64,000 bases of DNA from Serratia fonticola (GCF_006715025.1 NZ_VFMK01000002.1:1-64000); one strand, 5' to 3'; shown: positions 9,062 through 18,898, counted from the first letter of the stretch. Notes: generated by a model from the sequence alone, not told the origin. Translations and numbers: made by a program.

Positions 9062-10009
9062 TCAGGGGTGGCGACAATACTGGTTGTACAGGGGCGTCCA
9101 TTGACCTGGTGGAAGACTCAGGCTGAACGATCGGGCGGCGATGATGTCCGGATTGGGGATGAGTGCAATATGACGTAGGCGCTGTTGCAGCGACTCGCGC
9201 AGCGCTGGCGATGACTGCTGCAGAGCTTGTCCAAACTCGCCAGGATGACTGGTTCCCCAGAATCGCTCCGTCTCTGTTCGGTGTGCAGTAAGCCAGTTGA
9301 GGATCATGGCCGCGCCATTTTGCTGGCGTTCGTCTCCGTCACGTCGGGCTGCAACCACCGTTCTTATCAGCCGGCTGATGTCCGCCGGCGCAAGCTCGGG
9401 CAGGTAAACCATCACACCATCATTGGCGCTCAAGCGATTCAATCGACGGCTGCACAGGCAGACACTACAGGCGACGGTCAAGTTGCAGTCGTTAGTATTT
9501 TCGGGGTTGCTGTCACGAAATGTCAGCAGGTTACTGGCACTGAAGTGTTCACAGTACTCACAGGCATTGCCGGTGAGTTTCGCGGCCCGCCGGCGTAGAG
9601 CCGGGTCTTGCCCAGTTTGCTCATGTCCCCAGACTTGCTGCTCGATGTCAAAATGCTGATAACGTATGGCCGCTGTGAGACGCAAATGCGTGACGTTATG
9701 GCGGGACCATCGCCGACAGGCTTTTGTGAGAAGTTTGGTGGTGCTATCACTTAGTTCTGGCGTCAGCTTTTTCAGCTGTTCTGTCAGAAGTGCCAGTGGA
9801 ATCAGCCAGACGTTACAGTCATAGCTGGCATCTGCAGAGACACCGCAGTGGTAAAACTCAGGGACAAGCGGAAAGATCCATTGGCAGAAAACCTTGGCTT
9901 CAGGCGCTTTCAGGTTCAGGGATGGTAGTGTCGTTTCGCTGTCTTCGGGTGGACAAGGCTCCAACTGAACGGGGTAAAGGAAACTGACTGCTTCCGGAAA
10001 TCGATTCAA
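9062..10009 (-). CDS. traT: TraT, IcmJ/DotN-like cysteine-rich protein with TTG start
   Basis: This 315-residue cytoplasmic protein has clustered cysteines at about C150, C153, C175, C181, C184 and C186, consistent with zinc binding as in DotN/IcmJ, which joins the type IV coupling complex. The start is TTG at 10007-10009. It is supported by an unusually perfect AAGGAGGT ribosome site five bases away, and no ATG in frame competes. It lies between traR and traU as in R64, but R64 traS is missing. Confidence 0.82.
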   Translation of the reverse strand: MNRFPEAVSFLYPVQLEPCPPEDSETTLPSLNLKAPEAKVFCQWIFPLVPEFYHCGVSADASYDCNVWLIPLALLTEQLKKLTPELSDSTTKLLTKACRRWSRHNVTHLRLTAAIRYQHFDIEQQVWGHEQTGQDPALRRRAAKLTGNACEYCEHFSASNLLTFRDSNPENTNDCNLTVACSVCLCSRRLNRLSANDGVMVYLPELAPADISRLIRTVVAARRDGDERQQNGAAMILNWLTAHRTETERFWGTSHPGEFGQALQQSSPALRESLQQRLRHIALIPNPDIIAARSFSLSLPPGQWTPLYNQYCRHP

Positions 10010-10059
10010 GGTAACCTCCTTTGAAGCATGACCCCGGCGCCAGAGCGCCGGGGAATCAA

Positions 10060-10443
10060 TTAACCCACGTCAACTGGATTCAGTTGAATGGTGCTCTGGC
10101 CTTTCTTAATGAATTGGTCAATTGCAATCATGATGCAACCAGCTCCAATACAGGTAAAGACCCAGCCCCAGCCAATCTGCGGGTTCTTTTTCTTGGCGAC
10201 CCAAAGAACAATGCCAACAATAACAAGCCCAATACCACCAAATTTCGCTACTTTCAGCAGACTTTTCCCTGAATTATCGGCACCATCGGCCACGGTATCG
10301 AGCATTCCAAAAATTCCGTCATCAGCGTGAGCAGGTAAAGTTAGGGCTCCCAGGAGTGCGACCAGTTGCGCGAGAAGGCGCTGACACAGAGATGCGCCAG
10401 CAAGCCAGAGACGAACGGAAGCGGACAGTGTGAAATTACGCAT
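10060..10443 (-). CDS. traR: TraR, IcmD/DotP-like small membrane protein
   Basis: This 127-residue protein has an N-terminal hydrophobic export segment (about residues 14-38), a short soluble loop, and two closely spaced hydrophobic segments (about 70-82 and 95-110). This resembles IcmD and R64 TraR, small inner-membrane parts of type IVB systems. It lies 27 bases downstream of traQ. The function of this protein in the channel is not well defined. Confidence 0.75.
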   Translation of the reverse strand: MRNFTLSASVRLWLAGASLCQRLLAQLVALLGALTLPAHADDGIFGMLDTVADGADNSGKSLLKVAKFGGIGLVIVGIVLWVAKKKNPQIGWGWVFTCIGAGCIMIAIDQFIKKGQSTIQLNPVDVG

Positions 10444-10469
10444 TGTTAAAACCTCTTTTGTTTATGGAG

Positions 10470-10997
10470 TTAATTCCAGCTCAGACCCAGCGTGGTTTGC
10501 AGGGCATTGAGCAGTTGTGGATTGCAAGCCAGGAGAATGCCGCAGATGAGCATCACCATGCCGGCAGAGACGTCTTCCCGGGCTGACAGGCCGGTATGGC
10601 CATCAACGAGGGAGCGGCGGACCCGGGATAGGCCCATGAAGAAAAACAACACCCCGACGGCACGTAGTAGGGTGAGGACAGCATCGATGGCGAACTTTGC
10701 CTGACCCATGGACTCCGGGGCGTATGCGATGGCATCAAAGGATACATCACCAAAACTCAGGGTATGTGCGGCTTTATTCATCATCTGTTGCATTGTGATG
10801 AGGGCACCGCCGAGACAGACCGACATTAAGGCTTTAAGCCCGCTGGCCGGTTTACCGTTACGAGCGCGCTGGGCGACGGAAAACAATGTGAAGATGCAGC
10901 CACCAAGTCCGAACATAAAGCCCAATGCCAGTATCAGGCGGATGCCGCTAGTCTTCAGTCCGTCGGCGACCTGTACCAGGATTTGAATGGCGTCCAT
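10470..10997 (-). CDS. traQ: TraQ, IcmC/DotE-like membrane protein
   Basis: This 175-residue protein has four hydrophobic stretches (about residues 18-42, 55-75, 105-125 and 145-165), matching TraQ of R64 and the IcmC/DotE family. Its ATG shares a base with the traP stop, so translation is coupled. Neighbouring traP and traR keep R64 order. Confidence 0.75.
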   Translation of the reverse strand: MDAIQILVQVADGLKTSGIRLILALGFMFGLGGCIFTLFSVAQRARNGKPASGLKALMSVCLGGALITMQQMMNKAAHTLSFGDVSFDAIAYAPESMGQAKFAIDAVLTLLRAVGVLFFFMGLSRVRRSLVDGHTGLSAREDVSAGMVMLICGILLACNPQLLNALQTTLGLSWN

Positions 10998-11779
10998 TAG
11001 CCCCCCTGGCGAATGACGCCCCTGTCTGTTGTGACGGTGCGTGCTGTGGCATTAATGCTGCGAATGTTCATGCCGTTGATGTTGTCGCCGGCCTGTACCG
11101 ACCAGGTGGAGCCCCCGTGTGTTATCCAGGCCATTCCTGGGTAGATGGTATGTACCCGCCAGCCTTGCACGCCGGTACTGCCTTGACTGACGGCGCCTGA
11201 ATGTGCAACTGCTGCACGATGAGTTGGTGTGGATTTAATGGCGGTACGCTTTGCCGGTTGGCTGACGGCTCTGGCCGGTGCAGCTGTACCTGTTCCCATG
11301 GCCTTCATTCGGGCTTCAAGCTCTGCCAGACGTCGTTCTGCATCACTGACACGGCCATCCAGGGCGCTTATCCCTTGCTGGCTGGCTTCGCTGACCTGCT
11401 GCAATGCTTGTGCATCCATTGGAGGCGCTGCGGGCAGAACAGGTTCTGCGTGTTGAGGTGGTTCCGGCTCTGGAGCAGGTGCTGGCAAAGGTGCGGGAAC
11501 CTCTTCCACCATTGGCGCTGTCACCTGTGCCGCCTGATGATCAGGTACAAAGGTACTTTGAGGTGGTTCATCCGGCCAGACTGCATAGACGAGAAGGGCA
11601 ACCAGTACGCCGCCGGCAATCAGCAGCGTACTGAGGTCATACCCCATAAACTGACGTTTGTTTTTGGGGCCATCGTCTTTGGCAGGTGTCTCAGATACTT
11701 CTTTCTCCGGCTTAGGGTGAAGTTCAGGCAACGACGAGGCCCCGGGCTCAAGGTCCGAATCGAAATAGTTTTCTTTCAT
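10997..11779 (-). CDS. traP: TraP, DotF/IcmG-like bitopic protein
   Basis: This is a 260-residue protein with a cytoplasmic N-terminus of about 45 residues, one transmembrane segment (about residues 50-66, LSTLLIAGGVLVALLVYAV), a proline- and glutamate-rich periplasmic linker (about 75-125), a coiled-coil stretch (about 130-165), and a compact C-terminal domain ending TARTVTTDRGVIRQGG. That architecture fits TraP of R64, whose Legionella counterpart is thought to be DotF. It lies between traO and traQ. Confidence 0.8.
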   Translation of the reverse strand: MKENYFDSDLEPGASSLPELHPKPEKEVSETPAKDDGPKNKRQFMGYDLSTLLIAGGVLVALLVYAVWPDEPPQSTFVPDHQAAQVTAPMVEEVPAPLPAPAPEPEPPQHAEPVLPAAPPMDAQALQQVSEASQQGISALDGRVSDAERRLAELEARMKAMGTGTAAPARAVSQPAKRTAIKSTPTHRAAVAHSGAVSQGSTGVQGWRVHTIYPGMAWITHGGSTWSVQAGDNINGMNIRSINATARTVTTDRGVIRQGG

Positions 11780-11790
11780 GGCGTCTCTCT

Positions 11791-13035
11791 TCAGGGGTGT
11801 AAGGCGGGGACCATGCGGCTGGCGGGTTGCAGTCTGACTGCAGCAGGCTCATCACGGGTCTTAATCACTTTGTCGCTCTCTTTCACTGCTGTCATGAACA
11901 ACACGGCGATGCTCTGGCCACGATTAACAAGAACCTGCTTAATCGGTAATTTTTGCGCGTCCTGGCTTATCACTTGACCTGCCTGTTGGGCTGTTCCGCC
12001 GAGGATTGTGCCAGCCACCGCTTTACCGTCTGGCATGCCTACTCGCCCCTCAATTGTGTTGTAACCATTATTCAGAATTTGCGTATTGGCGCTGGCATAC
12101 AGCTGGCCACCTAGCCCTAGTCCATGCGCCAATGCCGGCAGCAGAATGCGTGATGCATAACGGTTGTTGACCGATGAGGAGACTGATGACTGCAGTGTAT
12201 CCGGCATGGCTGCCCAGGCATCAATACGCCATGTGTTTTTGTTCCAGTCCATACTGGTGAAATGGATGGACACACCATCACCGGCGAGCTGAACGCCATT
12301 GGCTGTTAGTGTGGCACCTGCATAAGGTCCAGCAGGAATACGGGCCAGCACTTGAGAGCCAGTGTTATCGGAGTCAATCGCCGTCTCAATCACACCGCCC
12401 GGGCGACTGCCAACGGGAATAACAATACGGTCAGCTACTGTAAGGCCAGAACCTGCGACATTCCCGGTTTGTGTTGCCGGAAAAAGGCTGTCCGTCCATC
12501 CGGAGAAGGGACTTGCCGCCGCAGCGCCTGGTACGCCAGCGGTCTGTCCCGGGGCTTGTCCTGTTACACTGGCCAGTTGACCTACCGGAGCGCCGCGCTG
12601 GGCTACGAGTTCTTTGAGCAGCGCTTCAAGGGCTTTTTTGCGCTCAGGGTCGAGCGACGGTGCCGGGACATGCTGAGGCGGTGGCAATGGATTTTGTGCA
12701 CGGGGTGCCAGTGGCAGAACCTCTTGTGAAATTGGGGGCACCTGGCGCACAGTGCCGGAACCGGCTGAGGCGATAAAGCTGGTGTTATTCGCCATTGCCT
12801 GCTTAGCGCCTTCTGCGTTGTTCTCTCTGAGTAGGGTCTGGTATTGGGGGCTTTCAGCTGTGGCTTTTCCTGTTCCGTCCGCAGTTTTCTCCACGCGGAT
12901 ATGCGTCACTGCAGGCGGTGGTGCATTCAGCCAGGAGAGCAGTATGAAAGTAAAGGCAATGGCAGCGAAGCCTCCAACAACGATTATTAAGCCGGTTTTC
13001 TTCACGTCCCGGCGGGCGTCTTTTTCAGCGGCCAT
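11791..13035 (-). CDS. traO: TraO, DotG/IcmE-like core channel protein (VirB10 class)
   Basis: This 414-residue protein has a short cytoplasmic N-terminus, one transmembrane segment (about residues 13-35), a proline-rich middle part, and a C-terminal VirB10-like domain (about 200-400) with GQSIAVLFM near the end. DotG/VirB10 proteins span from inner to outer membrane in the core complex with DotC, DotD and DotH. It lacks the long pentapeptide-like repeats of Legionella DotG, as R64 TraO does. It is separated from traN by two bases. Confidence 0.9.
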   Translation of the reverse strand: MAAEKDARRDVKKTGLIIVVGGFAAIAFTFILLSWLNAPPPAVTHIRVEKTADGTGKATAESPQYQTLLRENNAEGAKQAMANNTSFIASAGSGTVRQVPPISQEVLPLAPRAQNPLPPPQHVPAPSLDPERKKALEALLKELVAQRGAPVGQLASVTGQAPGQTAGVPGAAAASPFSGWTDSLFPATQTGNVAGSGLTVADRIVIPVGSRPGGVIETAIDSDNTGSQVLARIPAGPYAGATLTANGVQLAGDGVSIHFTSMDWNKNTWRIDAWAAMPDTLQSSVSSSVNNRYASRILLPALAHGLGLGGQLYASANTQILNNGYNTIEGRVGMPDGKAVAGTILGGTAQQAGQVISQDAQKLPIKQVLVNRGQSIAVLFMTAVKESDKVIKTRDEPAAVRLQPASRMVPALHP

Positions 13036-13037
13036 AA

Positions 13038-14051
13038 TTACTCCAGAGCTAATGTCATCCAGACCGTTTTACCGGTATGGGAGAAAGCCACTTCCGGGGT
13101 CAGTGGCAATTTGTACAGCCAGGTTCCGTCACCAGAGGCCAGTGTCTGTTCGAAAGCATCACGCAACTCGCTGCGGGTTCGGATATAGAGGTCGTCTCCC
13201 ATCTGCCAGACCTGCGTATTAGGTACGGCACCTTCGGTTTTCAGACGTCGGGCGTCTTTAGGGGGCACGCCATCAAGGAATGCCTGCAGCGTGGGATCGT
13301 TCAGGCCAATCTTTGATTGTGGCGCCGTCATCTTTTTTGCCTGCGGTCCGCGTTGTGGGATACGAAGATCAAGTCGGGTGTCGATGACGCGTGATGTGGC
13401 TGTGTTACTAGCTTCCCCGCTTGTGACATCTACGATGATAGGTACAGCCAGCCCTTTCATATAAACAGTGATATTCCCTCGGTCATACTGCCGTCTTGCT
13501 TGAACGGTCATCACGCTGCTGTCTGGAATGTAATTGACCGTAAAACCATCTGAATTAGCGTTATAGGGTGGTGCCGCCAGTGGCCAGGGTGCCCCAGTGT
13601 TATCTGTAAACATCACGGTGCTGGCCTGATGTGTGGCCGTCCTCAGTACTGGCAGAGAAGCGCCTGGGGAGAGATTCACCGTCAGCGTGGAGATACGCGG
13701 GACTACATCGGCAGGCTGCCAAGCTCGTCCTCGGCTGGCGTCATCGAAGGCTCGGCTGACGTTTTCAATCTCACCGCGGTTGAGCGGGGCGGCCTGACCG
13801 ATTGCCCAGGCTTCGGCCGCCGAGGGCGGCAAAGGCGGCGACTGGCGTAAAGGCGCTGTAATGTCCGTTGCCGGTTCGTTTTGTGTCGGCGGGATCGCTG
13901 ATATGGGGTCCGCAGGAGCCTGAACTGCGGGTGCCTGTGCGGGCGGTAGCGCTGTAGTGGGGACATTTGTACGAGCATCGGCCCAGTCAGCAGCAAGCAC
14001 GGAGCCTGCCGACAGAAGCAATATTGCTATCGTGAGAAGTCGAATTTTCAT
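13038..14051 (-). CDS. traN: TraN, DotH/IcmK-like outer-membrane core protein
   Basis: The ATG at 14051 (337 residues) is preferred over an upstream TTG in frame because it begins the signal peptide MKIRLLTIAILLLSAGSVLAA and has AGGAAA before it. The body has a proline-rich region followed by a beta-rich C-terminal domain (about residues 110-337) containing DRGNITVYMKGLAVPIIVDV, typical of DotH/TraN. With TraH and TraI it should form the outer-membrane ring. It sits between traM and traO as in R64. Confidence 0.9.
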   Translation of the reverse strand: MKIRLLTIAILLLSAGSVLAADWADARTNVPTTALPPAQAPAVQAPADPISAIPPTQNEPATDITAPLRQSPPLPPSAAEAWAIGQAAPLNRGEIENVSRAFDDASRGRAWQPADVVPRISTLTVNLSPGASLPVLRTATHQASTVMFTDNTGAPWPLAAPPYNANSDGFTVNYIPDSSVMTVQARRQYDRGNITVYMKGLAVPIIVDVTSGEASNTATSRVIDTRLDLRIPQRGPQAKKMTAPQSKIGLNDPTLQAFLDGVPPKDARRLKTEGAVPNTQVWQMGDDLYIRTRSELRDAFEQTLASGDGTWLYKLPLTPEVAFSHTGKTVWMTLALE

Positions 14052-14075
14052 GAGGTTTCCTGACAAAATTTAGCT

Positions 14076-14798
14076 TTAGCGGGCATCCCGGGTGACCACA
14101 GAGGCCACTTCGATTCCTTCAGGTTTGAGCCTGACGTCAGTGCGCTGAATGCGGAGTGTAAATATGAAGTTCTGAGGTTTTAGGCTGCGAGTCTGTCCAT
14201 CCAGACTCAGTGTGACGGGATACTGAACTTCCCAGATATAAGGCCCGTTTTGACTTTCTCGTCCGCGTCGGTAAATCATTCCCTTACGGGTGACGTTGGC
14301 TGACATCAGCAGCTTGTCAGTTTTCACCTTTGAGAACAGGTTGGAGTTTGTCAGTGCGCTGTAGTAGCTCCTGAAGCCGTCTTCGGAGAACTTCTGTTGT
14401 TGATCACTTATCTGCGTACGGAAGTTTTTGAAGTCGAGCTGGAAGGCACTGCGCACCACTTTGTCACCAAATGCAATCACATCATCGTCGGTGTAGGCAG
14501 GCTCCGATGTCGGGTGTTGCGCCAGTACGCTACCGTTAAGTGTTGCGAAGTATTTGACTGGAGGGTGAGCAACCTGCCAGACAAGCCAGGCGTTAACCGG
14601 AAACTGCACCAGGTTGAAGGATACGGATACCAGAGCCACTGCGAGGCACTTACGGGCAAAGGTGGCGTTCAGCATGCGGTCTTTATGAAGCTGCATCGCC
14701 TCCATGAAAGGCACTAGATGTTTCTCATCAAACTCATGAATTTTTCTGTCCGTATCTGGAGACGACTCCTCTGCGGAGGCTGCATTTTGTTTACTCAC
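14076..14798 (-). CDS. traM: TraM, DotI/IcmL-like inner-membrane protein
   Basis: This 240-residue protein has a charged N-terminal 45 residues, one transmembrane segment (about 50-75), and a periplasmic domain like that of DotI/IcmL, with the ending LKPQNFIFTLRIQRTDVRLKPEGIEVASVV. R64 TraM is the structural homologue of VirB8. The start is GTG at 14796-14798, and no better ATG is in frame nearby. Gene order traL-traM-traN is as in R64. Confidence 0.9.
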   Translation of the reverse strand: MSKQNAASAEESSPDTDRKIHEFDEKHLVPFMEAMQLHKDRMLNATFARKCLAVALVSVSFNLVQFPVNAWLVWQVAHPPVKYFATLNGSVLAQHPTSEPAYTDDDVIAFGDKVVRSAFQLDFKNFRTQISDQQQKFSEDGFRSYYSALTNSNLFSKVKTDKLLMSANVTRKGMIYRRGRESQNGPYIWEVQYPVTLSLDGQTRSLKPQNFIFTLRIQRTDVRLKPEGIEVASVVTRDAR

Positions 14799-14811
14799 AG
14801 GATAGTTTCCA

Positions 14812-15249
14812 TCAGTTCAGTGAGATAAAAGAACGGCCACTGTCAGTGGCCGTCGTGGACGATTGCGAGGTGACGGGAATGGATCCCGAGCTATAGGACG
14901 AATGGCCACTACTGGAGACATAGTCTCCCCAGGGGTCAATGGTCGGAGGAACGTAGTCACTGATTTTGTCACGTGCTGCCTGACAAATCTTTTGACCAAT
15001 CTGATTCAGAACGTCGGTCAGATTGGGAAACGTTGGTGCCGTAATAGTGGTGGAGATGTTCCCCAGACAGTCACCCAGTGACGCGGTTACGTTGTTCTGG
15101 CGCTGTGACCAAGCATCAGCAGCTTCTTTGGCCCGGTTGTAGCCAGCTTCACTACCTGCCTTTGCTGCAGTGCCGGCACGACAGGAAGCCGCTTCAGCAG
15201 CAGGGAGGCACGCCAGAAACAGAAGGGTGGTACAAAGCACTTTACGCAT
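14812..15249 (-). CDS. traL: TraL-like exported transfer protein
   Basis: The ATG at 15249 gives 145 residues and begins a clean signal peptide (MRKVLCTTLLFLACLPAAEAA) behind a GAGGATCT ribosome site. Upstream in-frame starts would overlap sog and lack a signal sequence. The mature part is alanine-rich, then serine/threonine-rich near the C-terminus, with cysteines at about 23, 58 and 84. It lies between sog and traM like R64 TraL. Function beyond need for transfer is unclear. Confidence 0.72.
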   Translation of the reverse strand: MRKVLCTTLLFLACLPAAEAASCRAGTAAKAGSEAGYNRAKEAADAWSQRQNNVTASLGDCLGNISTTITAPTFPNLTDVLNQIGQKICQAARDKISDYVPPTIDPWGDYVSSSGHSSYSSGSIPVTSQSSTTATDSGRSFISLN

Positions 15250-15256
15250 GAGATCC

Positions 15257-18200
15257 TCACATGGGTTGCGGTTGATTAGCCGGCTTAACCTGCGCCCGGG
15301 GTGCCGGCTCCGGCTCCTGTGCTTTCGGCGGTGTCCAGGGTTTGTCGAACCCCAGTTTGCTGTGCAGGGCCGGCGGAAGCTTTTCCGGGGAGACCAAAGG
15401 AACAGCAAATTTCGGTGTGTCCTTCCCTTTAAGCTCAAATGCAAAGGTGTCCCGCAGCGCTTCACCGTTTTTCACGACGTTCACGGCCGAACCGTGGCCA
15501 ATCAGTGCAAGGGCACCTGAATCGGAGACGGTATTCACTGCAAGCCATGTATTTCCGTTGGCGCCAGTGCATACACGGGCAAGTACATGGCGAAGCTCGC
15601 CTTCATGACGCATCACACCCTGAAGGTAATCGCCGTGGCCCTTCACCAGGTGCGCCAACAGTTCACCTTCAGCGCTTGCAGCATGCATGACCACTGAGCC
15701 TGCTGCTTTTGATATGGCCGGTACGACAGCGTTTTCTGGAGGCGATTGCGGCGGTTTTTGTCCTTCACCGTTTGGGCCTGTATACAACAGGCCGTGACCA
15801 TTCGGATCCGGAAGCGACAAGGGCAGATCTGCCGCTCTAACAACCCGCTGCTGCAACTGCCAGAAGGCATTACCGTCATAGGCTGAAAGTTCTGACGGCG
15901 CGACGTGGTGACGGTCAGCAACCAGCAGGCGGTTATCCTGTGCCGGGGTCAGCGACCAGTGGTTACGGTGTTTCTCCTGGCGTTCGTATCCAGTCACCAC
16001 TCCTTCCTTATTGGTCACTGGAACGTTGACCATCACCGGTTGTTTACCCAGATACTGCAGTTTCACGATGTCGCCCTGTTTCTGGCCACTGTCTTCCAGG
16101 GCCTTCTCCAGCTCCACCCCCCAGTAAGTCTTGTTGCCCGCTTTCGTGCGCAGCTGGACGTAAAAGCTCTCCGTATTGGCTTTGTCGAACTGATACGGCG
16201 CCCGTCCGGATTCAAGCAGCTTGCCGGTCAAGCCCGTACGCAGAGTCTCTTTCTCAAAGACGGTCATTTCCGGAACGGCGGGTTCAGCAACCTTCTGAGG
16301 AATTTGACTGGCGGTGTCATTCCAGGTGGCGTCCGTTGCCGCATCAGGTGCTGCAGGCTGAGTGTCCGTTGCCGGTGCCTGTACAGCTTCCTGCCCGGGC
16401 GTGCTGATATTGATGCCATTCTTCGCTGCCGCCTCAGTGGCTCTGGCCTGTAACAGAGCTTCAAACTGCTCGCGTTGCTGCGGGTTTTTCAGATGCACCT
16501 GGATGCAGTGGTCGGCGATCAGAGTCAGCGTTCGATGGATGAACTCCGGACTGCCAGTCACCTCTACGGCACCACGTTGATTGGCTTTAGCTGAGAGCAG
16601 AGCGGCCAGGATCATGCGATCGTTTCCGCTGGCCTGCGGTGATGCCATGACGATACGATCGCCATAGTCGCGAAACGCGTCTTCGCCATCGAGCGCGTAC
16701 ACCCACGTTCTGTCTTCCTGGCGGCTGGTCAGTCCCTGCAGTAGCTCGTCCAGATTAATACGGGCCACTTCGGGCCCCTCTGGGCTGATATCACCCGGCA
16801 GACGTCCAAAGGTGAATGAGAAGCCATTTTCCTGATCAGGTGCGGTATCTGCTTCCGTCGTTGCGGGCTGCGGCGATTCTTCAGGTGAAGACGCATTTTT
16901 CAATGGCAGCTCTGTAGCAGGCGGAATACTGACATCGTCCAGTTGGGTTTCTGCAGTTGCATCCGCTGGAGGTGGGCTATCAGTCGGTGGCGTTTGTGCA
17001 TTTACAGCGTCTGCTTGAGGTACATTCTGTAGGTCGGGGGGGGCCGTGGGCGCGTTGGCGACGGTTGACGCCTCTGCCGCATATAACGACGCTGCGTCTG
17101 TAGGCGATGTTCCGACAGCTTCTGGTTCGGCAGGCTCCACGTTCAATACCGGCTCGTCGGGGACCTGATGAGAGGCCTGATCATCCGGAGATAATGGAGG
17201 CGTTGCTTCTGCCTCAGGATCCAGTGGTGGAACAGAGGCCGATGTGCTCTCAGGCTTATCCTGATGCGGTACAAATGCATCCTGATAATCATCGCCGAAG
17301 TCCGGGTAATCCGTGATGTCAGGGAAGGGAATGGCAGGGTCATCCTGCCGTATGTCGTTGTCAGGCATGTTGTGAGTCTCCGTAAAGGACTGACGCCAAT
17401 CAGGAATGAGTTCATCGAATATCGGTGCCAGCTGTTCGCGAACCGCATCCAGTCCGTTGGCCACGTGAATATCGTTAAAGTCGCTAAATGAGGCGGTACC
17501 GGCGAATGCCTGCGCACGCTCGCTTTCTGTGAATGAAGGGATGATGTAAATGCCGTTAATGGCCGCTGCGGCTTCTTGTGCCTTTTTCGCCCCCTTATTG
17601 TCCTGTTCACCACGGTTGTTGGTTTTGGTGAAGTCATCTTCGCCGAGAATGATGTGGAGGTTATCCGGATAGCGCTCCTTCAGGTTGCGTGACACTGTCA
17701 CCAGGTTGCCGGCATCCACTGTCATCACAACCGGCATTCCGGTCGCAAGATGCAGGCTGGCGGCCGTGGCATAACCTTCGGCATACAACACTGGGCGCTG
17801 ACTGCTGAGTTCCCCCCCCACCACAAAGAAGTTGCCCGTCTTTTCCGCGCCTTTCTTCAGGTTCTTGGTACCGTCGGGCTTGATATACTGAAGGGTCCGG
17901 AGCTCACCATCACTGTTTCGTAATGGAATGACAAGATTGTCGTATTTATCTAGACGAACACCGTCGGCTGCTGGTACCCCTTTTCGGACCAGATAAGCGT
18001 GGGTCTCCGGGGCCGGGGGCATTTTGCTCCATTGTCGCGTCAGGGTTTTCCCCATCTGCGTAAACTGCAACTGCGACTGTATTTCACGGTCCCAGCGCTT
18101 TTGTGCGGCCAGCGCCCGCTGCTTAATAGCCTCTGTAGGGTCATAAGTGAATGAACCGGTGGAGGTCCAGTTCACCTTTCCTTCGCTTGCCCGGTGATTC

Positions 18201-18622
18201 TCGTACCATCCAGCTGGTCGGCCATCCATGAATCCCTGGTAAACACCGGCACCTCCGGGGTAGTCTCCATATTTGTTTTTACGCTGAGAGATATTTTTTT
18301 GACCTTCAACATATACGCGATGTTTCTTTCCATCCATTTCCGGTAAATCACCAGAGGGAAATATAAACCCCGCATCCTCAAGCACTTGCGCAAATTCTTC
18401 TGCCGGTGTCAGATTATCGGTGGTGGTTTGGTTCGACTGTGCGACGGAGTTTTCAGGAAGCCAAGGCTTCACCTTCTCAAGGTCAGCGTTTGGCTTTGCG
18501 AACCAGAGTTTTTCTGAACCATCATACTCAAGGGCATAACTTCCATCAGCAAGGCGTCCGGCCGCACGAAGTGCGTCCTTTTTATTATCCGGCGTGATAG
18601 TGAGGTAGGTGCGTTTTTGCAT
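15257..18622 (-). CDS. sogL: Sog-like DNA primase
   Basis: This 1121-residue protein has an N-terminal DUF5710-like segment (LTITPDNKKDALRAAGRLA), a primase/Toprim part (about residues 205-400) with VLYAEGYATAASLHLATGMP and the acidic HIILGEDD, a long proline- and acid-rich linker (about 410-610), and an LPD7-like domain (about 640-740) with a C-terminal region. R64/ColIb Sog is a primase whose two forms travel to the recipient and prime the transferred strand. No clear internal ribosome site for a short SogS form was identified. It lies between traK and traL exactly as in R64. Confidence 0.9.
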   Translation of the reverse strand: MQKRTYLTITPDNKKDALRAAGRLADGSYALEYDGSEKLWFAKPNADLEKVKPWLPENSVAQSNQTTTDNLTPAEEFAQVLEDAGFIFPSGDLPEMDGKKHRVYVEGQKNISQRKNKYGDYPGGAGVYQGFMDGRPAGWYENHRASEGKVNWTSTGSFTYDPTEAIKQRALAAQKRWDREIQSQLQFTQMGKTLTRQWSKMPPAPETHAYLVRKGVPAADGVRLDKYDNLVIPLRNSDGELRTLQYIKPDGTKNLKKGAEKTGNFFVVGGELSSQRPVLYAEGYATAASLHLATGMPVVMTVDAGNLVTVSRNLKERYPDNLHIILGEDDFTKTNNRGEQDNKGAKKAQEAAAAINGIYIIPSFTESERAQAFAGTASFSDFNDIHVANGLDAVREQLAPIFDELIPDWRQSFTETHNMPDNDIRQDDPAIPFPDITDYPDFGDDYQDAFVPHQDKPESTSASVPPLDPEAEATPPLSPDDQASHQVPDEPVLNVEPAEPEAVGTSPTDAASLYAAEASTVANAPTAPPDLQNVPQADAVNAQTPPTDSPPPADATAETQLDDVSIPPATELPLKNASSPEESPQPATTEADTAPDQENGFSFTFGRLPGDISPEGPEVARINLDELLQGLTSRQEDRTWVYALDGEDAFRDYGDRIVMASPQASGNDRMILAALLSAKANQRGAVEVTGSPEFIHRTLTLIADHCIQVHLKNPQQREQFEALLQARATEAAAKNGINISTPGQEAVQAPATDTQPAAPDAATDATWNDTASQIPQKVAEPAVPEMTVFEKETLRTGLTGKLLESGRAPYQFDKANTESFYVQLRTKAGNKTYWGVELEKALEDSGQKQGDIVKLQYLGKQPVMVNVPVTNKEGVVTGYERQEKHRNHWSLTPAQDNRLLVADRHHVAPSELSAYDGNAFWQLQQRVVRAADLPLSLPDPNGHGLLYTGPNGEGQKPPQSPPENAVVPAISKAAGSVVMHAASAEGELLAHLVKGHGDYLQGVMRHEGELRHVLARVCTGANGNTWLAVNTVSDSGALALIGHGSAVNVVKNGEALRDTFAFELKGKDTPKFAVPLVSPEKLPPALHSKLGFDKPWTPPKAQEPEPAPRAQVKPANQPQPM

Positions 18623-18637
18623 AATCAGTTCCTGCTT

Positions 18638-18898
18638 TTATTCAAAGAACCGGCGGTACCACCATGGACGTCCAGTCAGCTGCTTGCCACGTAGGAGGCT
18701 AATAAGTCGTTGCCACAGTACGGTGATGGTGAAGCCGAAGAAGGAGAGGATCCGAAAGAAGATAATCAGAATAGTGACGCCCCAGAACGTGCTGGTCTCG
18801 GGCCACTGGAACCAAGCAAAGTACAGGACAAACAGGACAACGGGGATGCCGCAAATTTCCAACCGGCGTCCTGCATTCCGCCATTCACAGATTTTCAC
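18638..18898 (-). CDS. traK: TraK, IcmT-like small membrane protein
   Basis: This 86-residue protein has two hydrophobic segments (about residues 16-30 and 37-62) and the IcmT-like N-terminus with WRNAGRRLEICGIP. Its start overlaps the end of traJ by four bases. R64 TraK (IcmT class) has the same place and size. Confidence 0.85.
   Translation of the reverse strand: MKICEWRNAGRRLEICGIPVVLFVLYFAWFQWPETSTFWGVTILIIFFRILSFFGFTITVLWQRLISLLRGKQLTGRPWWYRRFFE

Noticed and set aside
11201..11977. 258-residue plus-strand frame opposite traP
   Set aside because: Cysteine- and arginine-rich antisense shadow of traP/traO without ribosome site.
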